The notes: generated by a model from the sequence alone, not told the origin. A stretch of DNA of 64,000 bases from Thermomonas carbonis (GCF_014396975.1 NZ_CP060719.1:1646001-1710000), one strand, 5' to 3'; shown: positions 44,373-58,372, numbered from the stretch's first letter. Numbers and translations are program-made.

Positions 44373-47248
44373 TCAACCAAGCCGCTCGCGCTGCGCAGTC
44401 AGCGCCTCCAGCTTCGCGCTCCAGTCGACCAGTCGCGCGCGTTCCTGCTCCACCACCGCGGCCGGCACGTTGCCGCCGAACTTGGCCAGCTTGGCCTCGC
44501 TCTTGTCCTTCTCGGACGCGACACGCGCGAGTTCCTTGTCCAGGCGCACGCGCTCGGCGTCCAGGTCGACCAGGCCTTCCAGCGGCACGAATAGTTGCAG
44601 CTCGCCGACCACAGCAGGTGCTGCAGCCGGCGGATCGCCCGCCAGCGTGTCGATGCGCTCCAGCTTGCACAGGAAGCGCAGTTGCGCGTCGAAGCGCTCG
44701 ATGCGCGCGGCATCGTCGGCGTTGCCGCCGCGCACCAGCAGCGAGACCTGCTTGGCCGGCGAGACGCCAAGTTGGCTGCGGATGCTGCGAAGCGCGGTGA
44801 TGACGGCCTTCAGCCATTCGATATCGGCGTTCGCTTCCTGATTGATCAGGTGAGTTTCCGCATCAGGATAGGCTTGCGTCATGACACTCTGGCCATCGAT
44901 GCCGAGTTGCGGCGCGATCTGGCGCCAAAGTTCCTCGGTCACGAAGGGAGCAATCGGATGCAGCAGTCGCAGCGCGGATTCAAGCACCTGCAAGGCGGTC
45001 TGCGCGGTGCTGTCCTTGTGCCCGATGGAGTCGCCTTGGAAATATGGTTTCGAAAGCTCGATGAACCAGTCGCAGTATTCGTTCCAGAGGAATTCGTACA
45101 CGCACTGCGCAGCAAGATCGAAACGATAGTTCGCGAAATGCGAATGAACGTCCGCAATGGCTTCCTGAAGGCGACCGACAATCCATTGATTGATGACGAG
45201 TCCGGCTGTTGAAAAACGCCGCTCCGCATGCAGCCACTTCCGCTCATCGGCCGGAATGGACTCGATGTTCATCAAGACAAACCGCGTCGCGTTCCACAAC
45301 TTGTTGCAGAAATTCTTGTATCCCTCCGCGCGCTGCAGGTCGAACTTGATGTCGCGGCCGGGGCCGGCCAGTGCGGCCATGGTGAAGCGCAACGCGTCGG
45401 CGCCGAACGCGGGGATGCCGTCCGGGAATTCCTTGCGCGTGGCCTTCTCGATCTTCGGCGCATCGGTGGGCTTCATCAGGCCGGTGGTGCGCTTGGCGAC
45501 CAGCGCATCGATGCTGATGCCGTCGATGATGTCGAGCGGGTCGAGGATGTTGCCCTTCGACTTCGACATCTTCTGGCCGTCCTTGTCGCGGACCAGGCCG
45601 GTGATGTAGACGTCGCGGAACGGCACGCGATCGACCAGCTGGTCGGTCATCATGATCATCCGTGCCACCCAGAAGAAGATGATGTCGAAGCCGGTGACCA
45701 GCACGGAGGTCGGCAGCGCGACGTCGAAGCCGAGTTCGCCCATTCGATCTTCGTTCGGCCAGCCTTGAGTGCTGAAGGGGAACATCGCCGAGGAGAACCA
45801 GGTCTCCAGCACATCGGGATCCTGGCGCAGCGCTGCATCGCCAAGGCCGTGCGTTGCGCGCACTTCGTCTTCGTTGCGACCCACGTAAATCTTGCCGGCG
45901 TCATCGAACCACGCCGGGATGCGGTGGCCCCACCAGAGCTGGCGGCTGATCGTCCAGTCCTGGATGTTCTCCAGCCAGTGGCGGTAGGTATTGATCCAGT
46001 TCGGCGGCACGAACTTCACTTCGCCCGATTCGACGAGTTCGAGGCCACGCTTGGCCAGCGTGTCCATCTTCACGAACCACTGGTCGGTCAGGAACGGCTC
46101 GATCACCTGGCCGCTGCGGTCGCCGCGCGGCACCTGCAGGCGGTGCGGCTTGATCTCCATCAGCAGGCCGGCAGCGTCGAGGTCGGCGACGATCCGCTTG
46201 CGCGCGTCGAAGCGATCCAGTCCGCGATACGCGGCGGCAATGTCATCGCGCGAGTCGATGATCTTCGCCTCGTCGGTGAAGATATTGATCATCGGCAACG
46301 CATGCCGTTGGCCCACCGCGTAGTCGTTGAAATCATGCGCAGGCGTGACCTTGACCACGCCGGTGCCGAAGGCCTTGTCGACGTAGTCGTCGGTGATCAC
46401 CGGGATGCGGCGACCGGTCAGCGGAAGCTCCACGAACTTGCCGTGCAACGCGAGGTAACGCGCGTCTTCCGGGTGCACCATCGCCGCGGTATCGCCGAGC
46501 ATGGTTTCCGGGCGCGTGGTGGCGACCACCAGGTAGTCGCGGGTTTCGCGCAGGGTCTCGACGCCGTCGGCGTCGTGTTCCACGTGCTCGTAGGTCACGC
46601 CGTCGGCCAGCGGATAGCGGATCGACCACATGTGGCCGTTCTCTTCCTCGCTGGCGACTTCCAGGTCGGAGATCGCGGTCTTCAGCACCGGGTCCCAGTT
46701 GACCAAACGCTGGCCGCGATAGATCAGGGGTCGGGATTGCCGTCCTTGTCCTTGTTTTCGTAGAGGCGCACGAAGGCTTCGACGATCGCGTCGCTGGCCA
46801 TCGGATCCATGGTGAACACGCTGCGCGACCAGTCGCCGGACGCGCCGAGGCGGCGCATCTGCCGCTCGATGGTGTCGCCGGACTGCTGCTTCCACTCCCA
46901 CACTTTCTCGATGAACGCATCGCGGCCCAACGAATCGCGGGTTTCGCCTTGCCCCGCGATGGCAAGGTTGCGCGACACCACCATTTCGGTGGCGATGCCG
47001 GCATGGTCGGTGCCCATCTGCCACAACGTGCGGTAGCCGCGCATGCGGTGGTAGCGGATCAGCGCGTCCTGCAGGGTGTGCTGGAACGCGTGGCCCATGT
47101 GCAACGTGCCGGTGACGTTCGGCGGCGGCAGCAGGATGGTGTAAGCGGGGCCGTCGCCCTGCGGCGCGAACGCACCGCTGGTTTCCCACTCTGCGTACAG
47201 GCGGGATTCGAAGGATTTGGGTTCGTAGCCGGAGGCGAGGGTGGTCAT
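44373..47248 (-). CDS. valS: Valyl-tRNA synthetase, frame broken by one missing base
   Basis: This class I synthetase has [15 protein letters not shown] (HIGH-type) near residue 40 and KMSKSKGN (KMSKS), with a CP1 editing domain and a C-terminal coiled arm. The N-terminal 174 residues and the rest lie in different frames. One base is missing on the plus strand in 46727-46735. Restoring it joins [10 protein letters not shown] to [15 protein letters not shown]. The restored length is 958 residues, normal for ValS. As an essential gene it should be intact, so this break argues for sequence error. It follows holC as in many gammaproteobacteria. Confidence 0.95.
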
Positions 47249-47277
47249 GGGAGGCCGTCTGGAGCGCGGGGTGCGGT

Positions 47278-47333
47278 TGTGGGAGGGGCTACAGCCCCGA
47301 GCTCTTGGAGTCGCGGCTGAAGCCGCTCCCACA
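47278..47333. repeat. REP-like inverted repeat pair between holC and valS
   Basis: This is an imperfect palindrome of 56 bases. The left half carries GTGGGAGGGGCTACAGCCCC and the right half, on the other strand, GTGGGAGCGGCTTCAGCCGC. Each half can fold into its own hairpin. The head-to-head pair has the form of the GTGGGAG-type REP/BIME elements dispersed in xanthomonads and pseudomonads. It is the only copy I see in the window. It may affect mRNA stability in the pepA-holC-valS operon. Confidence 0.75.
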
Positions 47334-47347
47334 AGGGCAAACGCAAA

Positions 47348-47773
47348 TCACATGTCGTGCTTGTTCACGTCGAACCCGAGCGACTGGTAATGCTTCCAGC
47401 GCTCGCGCAGCGGGCCGCGCGCGGACGGATCCGCGGGCACCACTTCCAGCACGCGCTCGAAGCTACCGGTCGGCGCGGCGTCGCGCAGGTTGAGCAGCAT
47501 CGGCCGGGCGGGGATGTCCATGTCCGGGGTGGCGATCAGGATCGGGGTGTCGTCGTCGCCTTCGTCCATGCCGGCGATCTGGTGCGGCAGGTACTCGTCG
47601 GGATCGAACGACCACATCAGGTCATCGATCGCCTCCGCCTGCGCGGCGTCGCGCGCGAGCACCAGGATCGACAGGTTGGCCGCGTAGCCTCGCTTCGCCA
47701 GCTCGCACACGAGCAGCAGCGGCTGCTCGCGGAAGCGGGGCTTGTCGATCAGGTAGAAGTCGGCGCGCGGCAT
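47348..47773 (-). CDS. holC: DNA polymerase III chi subunit
   Basis: This 141-residue protein begins with RADFYLIDKPRF and contains CELAKRGYAANLSILVLARD, DDLMWSFDPDEYLPHQ and the C-terminal RWKHYQSLGFDV, all typical of HolC. The chi subunit links the clamp loader to single-strand binding protein. It lies between pepA and valS, a conserved order. Confidence 0.95.
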   Translation of the reverse strand: MPRADFYLIDKPRFREQPLLLVCELAKRGYAANLSILVLARDAAQAEAIDDLMWSFDPDEYLPHQIAGMDEGDDDTPILIATPDMDIPARPMLLNLRDAAPTGSFERVLEVVPADPSARGPLRERWKHYQSLGFDVNKHDM

Positions 47774-47912
47774 CTCAAGCGCCCTCGCTCGTGCATGCGG
47801 CGTTGCGCATCCGCGCGCCGATCCTCATTGACCAACCAGTCAACTCCGGTCGTCGCGCGAACCCGCGCCTTGCATGCCCATCGCGATGACTGCTTGAGGA
47901 CGACATGTTGCT

Positions 47913-49397
47913 TCAGGCCGCAACCCGATCCAGCAACCACTGCGACAGCAGACCGACCGGCCGGCCGGTGGCCATGCCCATCTTGCCGTCGCCATTCGAC
48001 ACGCCGGCAATGTCCAGGTGCACCCAGCGCTGGTCTTCGGTGAAGCGCGACAGGAAGCAGCCCGCGGTGATCGCGCCGGCCCAGCGGCCGCCGATGTTGT
48101 AGACGTCGGCGAAGGCGGAATCCAGCATGCCCTGGTATTCGTCCCACAGCGGCAACTGCCAGGCGCGGTCGAAGGCGGTCTCGCCGGCGGCCAGCAGTTC
48201 GCGGGCGAGGTCGTCGTCCTTCTTGGTCATCACCCCGGTGGCGTACTTGCCCAGCGCGACCACGCAGGCGCCGGTGAGCGTGGCCACGTCGACCAGCGCG
48301 GCCGGCTCGAAGCGCGCGGCATAGGTCAGCGCATCGCACAGGATCAGGCGGCCTTCGGCGTCGGTGTTGCCGACTTCGATGGTCTTGCCGGACATGCTGG
48401 TGATGACGTCGCTGGGGCGGTAGGCGTTGCCGTCGATGGCGTTTTCCACCGCCGCGGCGATCACCACCAGGTTGACCGGCAGGCGCATGCCGACCGCGGC
48501 GACGAAGGTGCCGAGCACGCTGGCCGCGCCGCACATGTCGTACTTCATTTCCTCGATGCCGCCCTGGGTCTTCAGGTTGACGCCGCCGGTGTCGAAGGTG
48601 ATGCCCTTGCCGACCAGGACGTAGGGCTTGGCATCGCCGCCGCCGTTCCACTTGAGCACGATCAAGCGCGGGCGGTTGGCCGATGCGCGCGCGACCGCGA
48701 GCAGCGAGCCCATGCCGAGCTGTTCCATCGCCACTTCGTCCAGCACTTCGCACTCGGCGCCTTCGCTACGTGCGGCGAAGTCCTGCGCCTGCGATGCCAG
48801 ATAGACCGGGTTGCAGATGTTCGGCGGCAGGTTGCCGAGCTCGCGGGTGAACTGCACGCCGGCAGCGATGGCGATGCCGTGGGCGAGTGCGGTGGCGTCA
48901 TCGCCGGAGACCTCGAAGCGGACCAGTCCCTTCTCTTCGCGCTTCTTGTTCTTGGTGCCGAGGGTGGCGGTGTAGCGATAGCAGGCGTGATCGGCGGCGA
49001 TCACCGCGTTGCGGATATTCCATGCGGCATCGCGGCCGGCGACCGCGACTTCGCTCAGAGTGAACAGCGCGGAGTTGACCGCGCCGGTCTTCAACGTGCG
49101 CGCGGCATCGCCGATGGCCTTGAGGTATTGCGGGACGCCGAACTTGCCGGCATCGCCCAGGCCGATCACCAGCACGCGCGGCGCAGTCACGTTCGGCAGG
49201 TCGTGCAGCAGGGCGGTCTTGCCGGTCTTGCCGACGATGTCGCCGCGGGCGAGCAGGGCCTTGATGCGGCCGTCGCTGGCGGTGTCGAGGGCGGCGGCGG
49301 CCGGTGTGAGGCTGCCGTCGGCGAAAGCACCCACGACGACGCAATCGACGCTGGCGGAGGCGGGCGGGGTCAGGTTCAGGCTGAATTCGAGGCTCAT
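47913..49397 (-). CDS. pepA: Leucyl aminopeptidase (cytosol aminopeptidase)
   Basis: This 494-residue M17 aminopeptidase has the signature NTDAEGRL and metal ligands in [18 protein letters not shown] and [11 protein letters not shown]. The C-terminal catalytic domain is complete. PepA also acts as a DNA-binding accessory factor in Xer recombination in E. coli; xerD lies 3 kb away here. It is divergent from lptF. The 139 bases between pepA and holC hold no convincing gene. Confidence 0.97.
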   Translation of the reverse strand: MSLEFSLNLTPPASASVDCVVVGAFADGSLTPAAAALDTASDGRIKALLARGDIVGKTGKTALLHDLPNVTAPRVLVIGLGDAGKFGVPQYLKAIGDAARTLKTGAVNSALFTLSEVAVAGRDAAWNIRNAVIAADHACYRYTATLGTKNKKREEKGLVRFEVSGDDATALAHGIAIAAGVQFTRELGNLPPNICNPVYLASQAQDFAARSEGAECEVLDEVAMEQLGMGSLLAVARASANRPRLIVLKWNGGGDAKPYVLVGKGITFDTGGVNLKTQGGIEEMKYDMCGAASVLGTFVAAVGMRLPVNLVVIAAAVENAIDGNAYRPSDVITSMSGKTIEVGNTDAEGRLILCDALTYAARFEPAALVDVATLTGACVVALGKYATGVMTKKDDDLARELLAAGETAFDRAWQLPLWDEYQGMLDSAFADVYNIGGRWAGAITAGCFLSRFTEDQRWVHLDIAGVSNGDGKMGMATGRPVGLLSQWLLDRVAA

Positions 49398-49480
49398 CGA
49401 CCAAGGTGTCCGGGAAGTGACGTCCGAAGACGGGCATGGCAGCCGCAGGGCATGCCTGCGGTCGCGCCGGTGGTGTCGCT

Positions 49481-49486
49481 TACAAT
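49481..49486 (+). promoter_or_regulatory. Candidate -10 box of the lptFG operon
   Basis: TACAAT lies 68 bases before the lptF start in the divergent pepA/lptF interval. No convincing -35 box. Confidence 0.3.
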
Positions 49487-49553
49487 GCGCGGCCGCGGCA
49501 AAGCGCGGGATGCAGCGCGTAACGAACCCCGAAGTTTAAAGCAAGCAGGCCCG

Positions 49554-50633
49554 ATGCCGAAGCTGGACCGTTATCTGAGTGCCGAGTTCGCCCGCGCCGT
49601 GTTCGCTGCGCTGGTGATCCTGGGCATGGTCAGCCTGGGCGGCCTGTTCGCCGACCTGATCGGCGAAATGGCGCGCGGCAAGGTGCCGCCGACCCTGTTG
49701 CTGTCCCAGCTGGGCTTGCGGCTGGTGAGTTATATGCCGCTGATCTTGCCGCTGGGCCTGTTGCTGGGCCTGCTGCTGGCGGTCGGCCGGCTGTACCGCG
49801 ATTCCGAGATGCACGTGCTGGCGGCGGCGGGCGTGGGGCCGCGCCGGTTGCTGCGGCCGCTGTTGATCGTGGTGATTCCACTCCTGCTCATGATTGGCGG
49901 CAGCTCGCTGTGGCTGGGCCCGTGGGCGAACGGGGTGGCCCGCTCGATGGTGGCCGAGGCCAACAAGAACCTGCTGGTCGCCGGACTGGAACCGGGCCGC
50001 TTCACCCCGATGTCGGGCGGCGGCGTGGCCTATGCCGGGGAAATGTCCGGCGACGGCACCAAGCTGGGCCGGGTCTTCGTGTACCGCGAACGCGGCGACC
50101 GCATGGATGTGGCCACGGCCCGCACCGGTGAGCTGTATCGCGACCAGGGCGCACGGCTGCTGGCCTTGCTCGACGGGTTCCGGGTCGAAGGTCCGGCCAG
50201 CGGCGCGGATCTGGATTACCGGCTGATGCGCTATGCGCGCAACGAGATGCAGTTGCCGGCCGCCGACGACGAGGCGCTGGCGGATTCGCCCGCATTCAAA
50301 CCGACGCCGGCGCTGCTGGGCATGCCCGGTGCCGCTGCCGCCGCCGAATTGCACTGGCGCATCGCGCCGCCGCTGCTGGCGCTGGCGTTCGCCCTGCTGG
50401 CGGTGCCGCTGGCGCGCAGCTCGCCGCGCCAGGCGCGCTATGGCTCGATGCTGCTGGCGTTCCTGGCCTATCTGGTGGGTGTGTTCCTGATGATGCTTGG
50501 CACCCAATGGTTGGCGGAAGGCACCCTGCCTGCCGCCTTCGGGCTGTGGTGGTTGCTGTTGCCGATGCTCGCCCTGGGCATCTGGCTGTACGCGCGCGAC
50601 GGCCGCGTGGCGCGTGCATGGTGGCGTCGATGA
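49554..50633 (+). CDS. lptF: LPS export ABC permease LptF
   Basis: This 359-residue YjgP/YjgQ-family permease of the LptB2FG complex extracts LPS from the inner membrane. It opens MPKLDRYLSAEFARAVFAAL. It has three N-terminal helices with LRLVSYMPLILPLGLLLGLL, a periplasmic jellyroll (about 130-260, RVFVYRERGDRMDV), and three C-terminal helices. A much longer in-phase frame upstream covers pepA antisense and is not coding. It overlaps lptG (ATGA). Confidence 0.94.
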   Translation: MPKLDRYLSAEFARAVFAALVILGMVSLGGLFADLIGEMARGKVPPTLLLSQLGLRLVSYMPLILPLGLLLGLLLAVGRLYRDSEMHVLAAAGVGPRRLLRPLLIVVIPLLLMIGGSSLWLGPWANGVARSMVAEANKNLLVAGLEPGRFTPMSGGGVAYAGEMSGDGTKLGRVFVYRERGDRMDVATARTGELYRDQGARLLALLDGFRVEGPASGADLDYRLMRYARNEMQLPAADDEALADSPAFKPTPALLGMPGAAAAAELHWRIAPPLLALAFALLAVPLARSSPRQARYGSMLLAFLAYLVGVFLMMLGTQWLAEGTLPAAFGLWWLLLPMLALGIWLYARDGRVARAWWRR

Positions 50634-51727
50634 AGCACTGGCCTCGCCTGCATGACACCTACATCGCGCGGGCCGTGGTCGGCAGTGTGCTGCTGGCCTG
50701 GGGCGTGCTGCTCGGGCTGGACGTGGTGCTGGCCTTCGCCGCCGATGCCCGCGATGTCGGCAAAGGCGGCTTCACCATCAATCATGCGATCGCCGCGACC
50801 GGCCTGACCATTCCGTGGCGCGCCTACAACCTGTTCCCGACCGCCGCGGTGATCGGTGCGCTGCTCGGCCTGGGCCAGTTGTCGGCCTCATCCGAATTGA
50901 CCGCATTGCGCGCCGTCGGCCTGTCGCGTCGCCGCCTGAGCATCTCGGTGGCGTTGTCGCTCGCAATGCTCACCGCGCTGATGGTGGTCAATGGCGAGAC
51001 CCTGGCACCCTGGGGCGAGGAACGCGCGCAGGCGCTCAAATCGGTGCGCAATCAGGATCTGGTGGTGGCCCAATACAGCGGGCTGTGGGCGCGCGAGGGC
51101 GACATGTTCCTCAATGCGCGCAATGGCGAGCAGAAGCAGCGCGGCGATGATCGCTGGCTGGAGTTGCGCGGCGTCCGCCTGTTCCAGTTCGACGATGCCG
51201 GCCGCCTGGAATCGATTGCCCATGCCAGCATCGCCGAACACCGCCCGGGCGGTTGGGTCCTGCGCGAAGTCGAACGCACGACCTTCGGTGCGAAGTCGGT
51301 GACCCGCGTCAAGATTCCCGAGGAACGTTGGGAATCGGCGCTGGACGAGACCGCGCTGGCCGCCAGCGTGACCAAGCCGCGCAACATGGGCAGCGGCGAG
51401 TTGCGCGGCAGCATCGAATACCGCAAGCGCAACGATCTGGAAGCGGGCGAGTTCGAGGACATCTACTGGGGCCGCTGGTTCTACCCGATCAACGTGCTGG
51501 CGCTGTGCCTGGCGGCGGTGCCGTTCGCATTCGGCTCATTGCGCAGCGGCGGCTACGGCAAGCGCGTGTTCATGGGCATCGTGTTCGCCCTGGGCTTCTG
51601 GATGTTGCAGCTGACCTTCTCGAAGCTGGCCGGGATCTACCGCTTCGACTACCGCATCGCCTACGCGATGCCGCCGATCATCATGCTGCTGGTCTCGTAC
51701 CTGCTGTTCAAACGGCGCTCGGGCTGA
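50630..51727 (+). CDS. lptG: LPS export ABC permease LptG
   Basis: This 365-residue partner of LptF opens HDTYIARAVVGSVLLAWGVL. It has the LptG-typical TIPWRAYNLFPTAAVIGALLGL and SELTALRAVGLS, a periplasmic jellyroll, and C-terminal helices (VFMGIVFALGFWMLQ). The start overlaps lptF. The last 20 bases overlap the convergent RDD gene. Confidence 0.94.
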   Translation: MKHWPRLHDTYIARAVVGSVLLAWGVLLGLDVVLAFAADARDVGKGGFTINHAIAATGLTIPWRAYNLFPTAAVIGALLGLGQLSASSELTALRAVGLSRRRLSISVALSLAMLTALMVVNGETLAPWGEERAQALKSVRNQDLVVAQYSGLWAREGDMFLNARNGEQKQRGDDRWLELRGVRLFQFDDAGRLESIAHASIAEHRPGGWVLREVERTTFGAKSVTRVKIPEERWESALDETALAASVTKPRNMGSGELRGSIEYRKRNDLEAGEFEDIYWGRWFYPINVLALCLAAVPFAFGSLRSGGYGKRVFMGIVFALGFWMLQLTFSKLAGIYRFDYRIAYAMPPIIMLLVSYLLFKRRSG

Positions 51728-52211
51728 CCGGCCTGCGCTTCGGCTGCCGGATCAGCCGCGTCCCGCTGGCGCGGTCGTGCCAGGTGAGGCCGTCACGGTC
51801 GATCCACGCCCACCAGAATCCCAGGCCGCCGAGCAGCAGCGACAGGCTGGCCACCGCGTAGCGCCGCCACAACGCCTTTCCGTTCGGGACATTCCCGCTC
51901 AGGTCGACAATCCGCAGCCGCCACGGGCGCATGCCCAGGGTCTGCCCGCCGCCGCGCCAGCTGAGCGCGGCGTACAGGCCGGTGATCATCCAGCAGCACA
52001 GCCAGAGCAGCCATTGCAGTGCGCTGAACGGTGCGATGTTCTCGCGCGGCGGGTGGTGGCCAAGGAAGGTGTAGCCCACAGTGAACGCGGTCGAGGCCAG
52101 CATCCACAGCGCGATCACCGGCAGGGCGTCGTAGAGCAGGGCCAGCAAACGCCAGCCGATCAGCGCGTGCGGTTTGGTCGGTGCAGCGGCGGGGACGGTG
52201 TCATCGGGCAT
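51708..52211 (-). CDS. RDD family membrane protein
   Basis: This 167-residue protein has the RDD family plan: [19 protein letters not shown] (the Arg-Asp segment), a second and third helix, and [13 protein letters not shown], then [26 protein letters not shown] proteins are small multipass proteins, some with transport or stress roles. No specific role can be given. It ends inside lptG on the opposite strand (20-base overlap), so the two mRNAs are complementary at their 3' ends. Confidence 0.88.
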   Translation of the reverse strand: MPDDTVPAAAPTKPHALIGWRLLALLYDALPVIALWMLASTAFTVGYTFLGHHPPRENIAPFSALQWLLWLCCWMITGLYAALSWRGGGQTLGMRPWRLRIVDLSGNVPNGKALWRRYAVASLSLLLGGLGFWWAWIDRDGLTWHDRASGTRLIRQPKRRPVSPSAV

Positions 52212-52247
52212 CGCGACAGGATACAGGCGGCCCGTGCGGCCACCGGC

Positions 52248-52253
52248 TACGCT
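52248..52253 (+). promoter_or_regulatory. Candidate -10 box of xerD
   Basis: TACGCT lies 8 bases before the xerD ATG. No clear -35 box; a weak call. Confidence 0.2.
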
Positions 52254-52261
52254 TGCGCGCA

Positions 52262-53227
52262 ATGAGCACCACCGCCGATCGCCGACGCATCGCCCGTTCG
52301 TTGCCACCGCTGGCGGATGCAGACACGACCGCGATCGAGCGCTTCCTCGATGCCGCCTGGGCTGAGAACGGTCTGTCGCCGGCCGCGCTGACGGCGTATC
52401 GCAGCGACCTGCAGGGCCTGGCGCGATGGCTGCAGGCGCGGCCATCGGCACCGCCGCTGGCATTGGCCGCGCGCAGCGACCTGTTCGACTACCTGGCCAT
52501 GCGCAGCGCTGCCGGCTACAAGCCGCGCAGCAATGCCCGCCTGCTGTCCACGCTGCACGCGTTCTACGCGCACGCCGTGCGCCTGCGGTTGCGTGGCGAC
52601 GATCCCAGCGCCTTGCTGCAGCCGCCCCACCTGCCACGATTGCTGCCCAAGGCCTTGTCGGAAGCGCAGGTGTCGGCCTTGCTTGAATCCCCCGATGCCG
52701 GCACCCCGACCGGCCTGCGCGATCGCGCGATGCTGGAACTGATGTACGCCTGCGGCCTGCGCGTCAGCGAACTGGTCGGCCTGCCCGGGACCGCGATCAA
52801 CCTGCGTCAGGGCGTGCTGCGGGTGACCGGCAAGGGCGGCAAGGATCGGCTGGTGCCCTTGGGCGAGGAATCCCAGCACTGGCTGCAGCGTTACCTGCGC
52901 GAGTCGCGCCCGGCGCTGCTGGCCGGCCTGCGCGATACCGGCATCGCCCAATCGCTGTTCGTCGATGGCAAGGGCCAGGCACCGACCCGGCAGGCGTTCT
53001 GGGCGCTGGTCAAGCATCACGCGGCCGCGGCCGGTATCGATCCTGCGCGGGTCAGCCCACATGGCCTGCGCCACAGTTTCGCCACCCACCTGCTCAATCG
53101 CGGGGCGGATCTGCGCGCGCTGCAGATGCTGTTGGGCCATGCCTCGCTGTCCACCACCCAGATCTACACCCTGGTCGCGCGCGAGCATCTGAAATCGCTG
53201 CACGCCCGGCACCACCCGCGGGCCTGA
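52262..53227 (+). CDS. xerD: Tyrosine recombinase XerD
   Basis: This 321-residue site-specific recombinase resolves chromosome dimers at dif with XerC and FtsK. It has an N-terminal SAM-like DNA-binding domain and the catalytic set: Arg in [45 protein letters not shown] with the nucleophilic Tyr. It is a housekeeping enzyme in the usual place next to dsbC, not a phage integrase. It is divergent from the RDD gene. Confidence 0.95.
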   Translation: MSTTADRRRIARSLPPLADADTTAIERFLDAAWAENGLSPAALTAYRSDLQGLARWLQARPSAPPLALAARSDLFDYLAMRSAAGYKPRSNARLLSTLHAFYAHAVRLRLRGDDPSALLQPPHLPRLLPKALSEAQVSALLESPDAGTPTGLRDRAMLELMYACGLRVSELVGLPGTAINLRQGVLRVTGKGGKDRLVPLGEESQHWLQRYLRESRPALLAGLRDTGIAQSLFVDGKGQAPTRQAFWALVKHHAAAAGIDPARVSPHGLRHSFATHLLNRGADLRALQMLLGHASLSTTQIYTLVAREHLKSLHARHHPRA

Positions 53228-53305
53228 TTGCCGGCGCATGCGAGAATGCCGGGAACCCCGTGGCCGGCGACCGGTCGGACCACGTGCCCGTCTCCAGGAG
53301 TTTCG

Positions 53306-54106
53306 ATGAATCGTTTCCTCGCCTTCGCCGCACTGTGCGGCCTGAGCCTGTCCGCCTGCGCGCAACAGCCTGCACCGGATGCCGCAGGCCAGAAGATCAC
53401 CATCGGACCGAAGGCCATGGCCGAACCCGCGTTCGCCACCGGTAGCCCGGAGGAACGCGCCCGCGCCGTCTTGCGCGAGCTCAACCCGAAGATCACCGTG
53501 GAAAGCATCAAGGCCGCCCCGATCCCCGGTTTCCGCGAAGTGATCGCCACCGGCCAGGTCGTGTATGTCAGCGATGACGGCAAGTACCTGTTCCAGGGCG
53601 GGCTGCTGGATATCGCCAAGCGCAAGGACATGGGCGAAGCGGCGATGGCGAAACTGCGCGCCGACGTCCTCAAGACCCTGCCGGTTGCGGATCGCATCGT
53701 GTTCTCGCCGGCCGGCAAGCCGAAGCACACGGTTGTGGTGCTGACCGACATCGAATGCGGCTATTGCCGCAAGTTCCACACCGACATCGCCGAGTACACC
53801 AAGCGCGGCATCGAGGTCGAGTACCTGGCGTTTCCGCGCGCCGGCCTGGCCAGCGCCGACTACCGCAACATGGTGTCGGTCTGGTGCGCGCCGGATCGGC
53901 GCAAGGCACTGACCGATGCCAAGGATGGCCGCGCGGTGCCGTCGCGCACCTGCCAGACGCCGGTGGACATGCAGTACCGCGCCGGGCAGCGGATGGGCCT
54001 GACCGGCACCCCGATGATCCTCAACAGCAGCGGCGAACTGATGGGCGGTTACCTGCCGCCGGATGCCCTGCTGGAGCGCCTGGAAGCCGCGGCCGCGGGC
54101 GTCTGA
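53306..54106 (+). CDS. dsbC: Thiol:disulfide interchange protein DsbC-like, with lipoprotein-type signal
   Basis: This 266-residue periplasmic disulfide isomerase has an N-terminal dimerisation domain (PIPGFREVIATGQVVYVSDDG, YLFQGGLLDI) and a thioredoxin fold with active site DIECGYCRKFH. VWCAPDR and RTCQTPV carry the second structural cysteine pair. The cis-Pro loop is TGTPM. The signal ends LSLSACAQQ, a good lipobox, so it may be lipid-anchored, unlike soluble E. coli DsbC. Ribosome site CAGGAG. It could assist folding of T2SS substrates. Confidence 0.9.
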   Translation: MNRFLAFAALCGLSLSACAQQPAPDAAGQKITIGPKAMAEPAFATGSPEERARAVLRELNPKITVESIKAAPIPGFREVIATGQVVYVSDDGKYLFQGGLLDIAKRKDMGEAAMAKLRADVLKTLPVADRIVFSPAGKPKHTVVVLTDIECGYCRKFHTDIAEYTKRGIEVEYLAFPRAGLASADYRNMVSVWCAPDRRKALTDAKDGRAVPSRTCQTPVDMQYRAGQRMGLTGTPMILNSSGELMGGYLPPDALLERLEAAAAGV

Positions 54107-54141
54107 ATCCGTGCGTCGGCCGGCGCGTGGCCCGGCTCGGC

Positions 54142-54147
54142 TACACT
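54142..54147 (+). promoter_or_regulatory. Candidate -10 box of purL
   Basis: TACACT lies 30 bases before the purL start. The same box precedes pssA. No -35 consensus is visible. Confidence 0.3.
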
Positions 54148-54176
54148 AGCCGGCCCGTTGCCACCGTCAGCCGGAC

Positions 54177-58079
<3,903 letters not shown>

Positions 58080-58097
58080 GCGGACCATGAGGCATCC

Positions 58098-58127
58098 AAA
58101 AAGGCTGGCTTGCGCCAGCTTTTTTTT
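58098..58127 (+). terminator. Rho-independent terminator after purL
   Basis: A 6-bp perfect stem (58104-58109 with 58114-58119), loop TTGC, is flanked by five As on the left and eight Ts on the right. It is the strongest terminator in the window and separates purL from the second T2SS operon. Confidence 0.92.
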
Positions 58128-58215
58128 GGGTAGTATCGACGCCACATCCTGCTGTGGCTGCGAGCTTCAGTGGCGTAGTACGGCGGTCGCATTATTTGCC
58201 GACAAGAGTTGATTC

Positions 58216-58240
58216 CACATGTCCTGTTCAACGACATGTG
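58216..58240. promoter_or_regulatory. Inverted repeat CACATGTC-N9-GACATGTG; candidate operator of the second T2SS operon
   Basis: The two 8-base arms are perfect reverse complements with a 9-base spacer. It lies 133 bases before gspE2, in a 245-base stretch without genes after the purL terminator. The symmetry and location suggest a dimeric regulator site. No family can be assigned. Confidence 0.45.
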
Positions 58241-58372
58241 TGCCAAGTAGTGCTGACAGGCTTCAGCTGCCAGATTCTTGCCGTCGAACGCGAATCCGGG
58301 CCATGCTCGCCATCGCACCACGTTAGCCGCCCTGCTACCCTCGCAGCCTTCATCCCGTGGCCTTGCGATCCC

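Noticed and set aside
47775..47906. 43-residue open frame on the minus strand just before holC
   Set aside because: It is Arg/Ser-rich, has no recognisable features, and no ribosome site supports it. Probably chance in GC-rich DNA.
48018..49553. Long plus-strand open frame upstream of lptF
   Set aside because: It is antisense to pepA. The family sequence of LptF begins only at 49554.
52262..53227. Phage or integron integrase
   Set aside because: Length, motifs and the neighbouring dsbC identify a housekeeping XerD.
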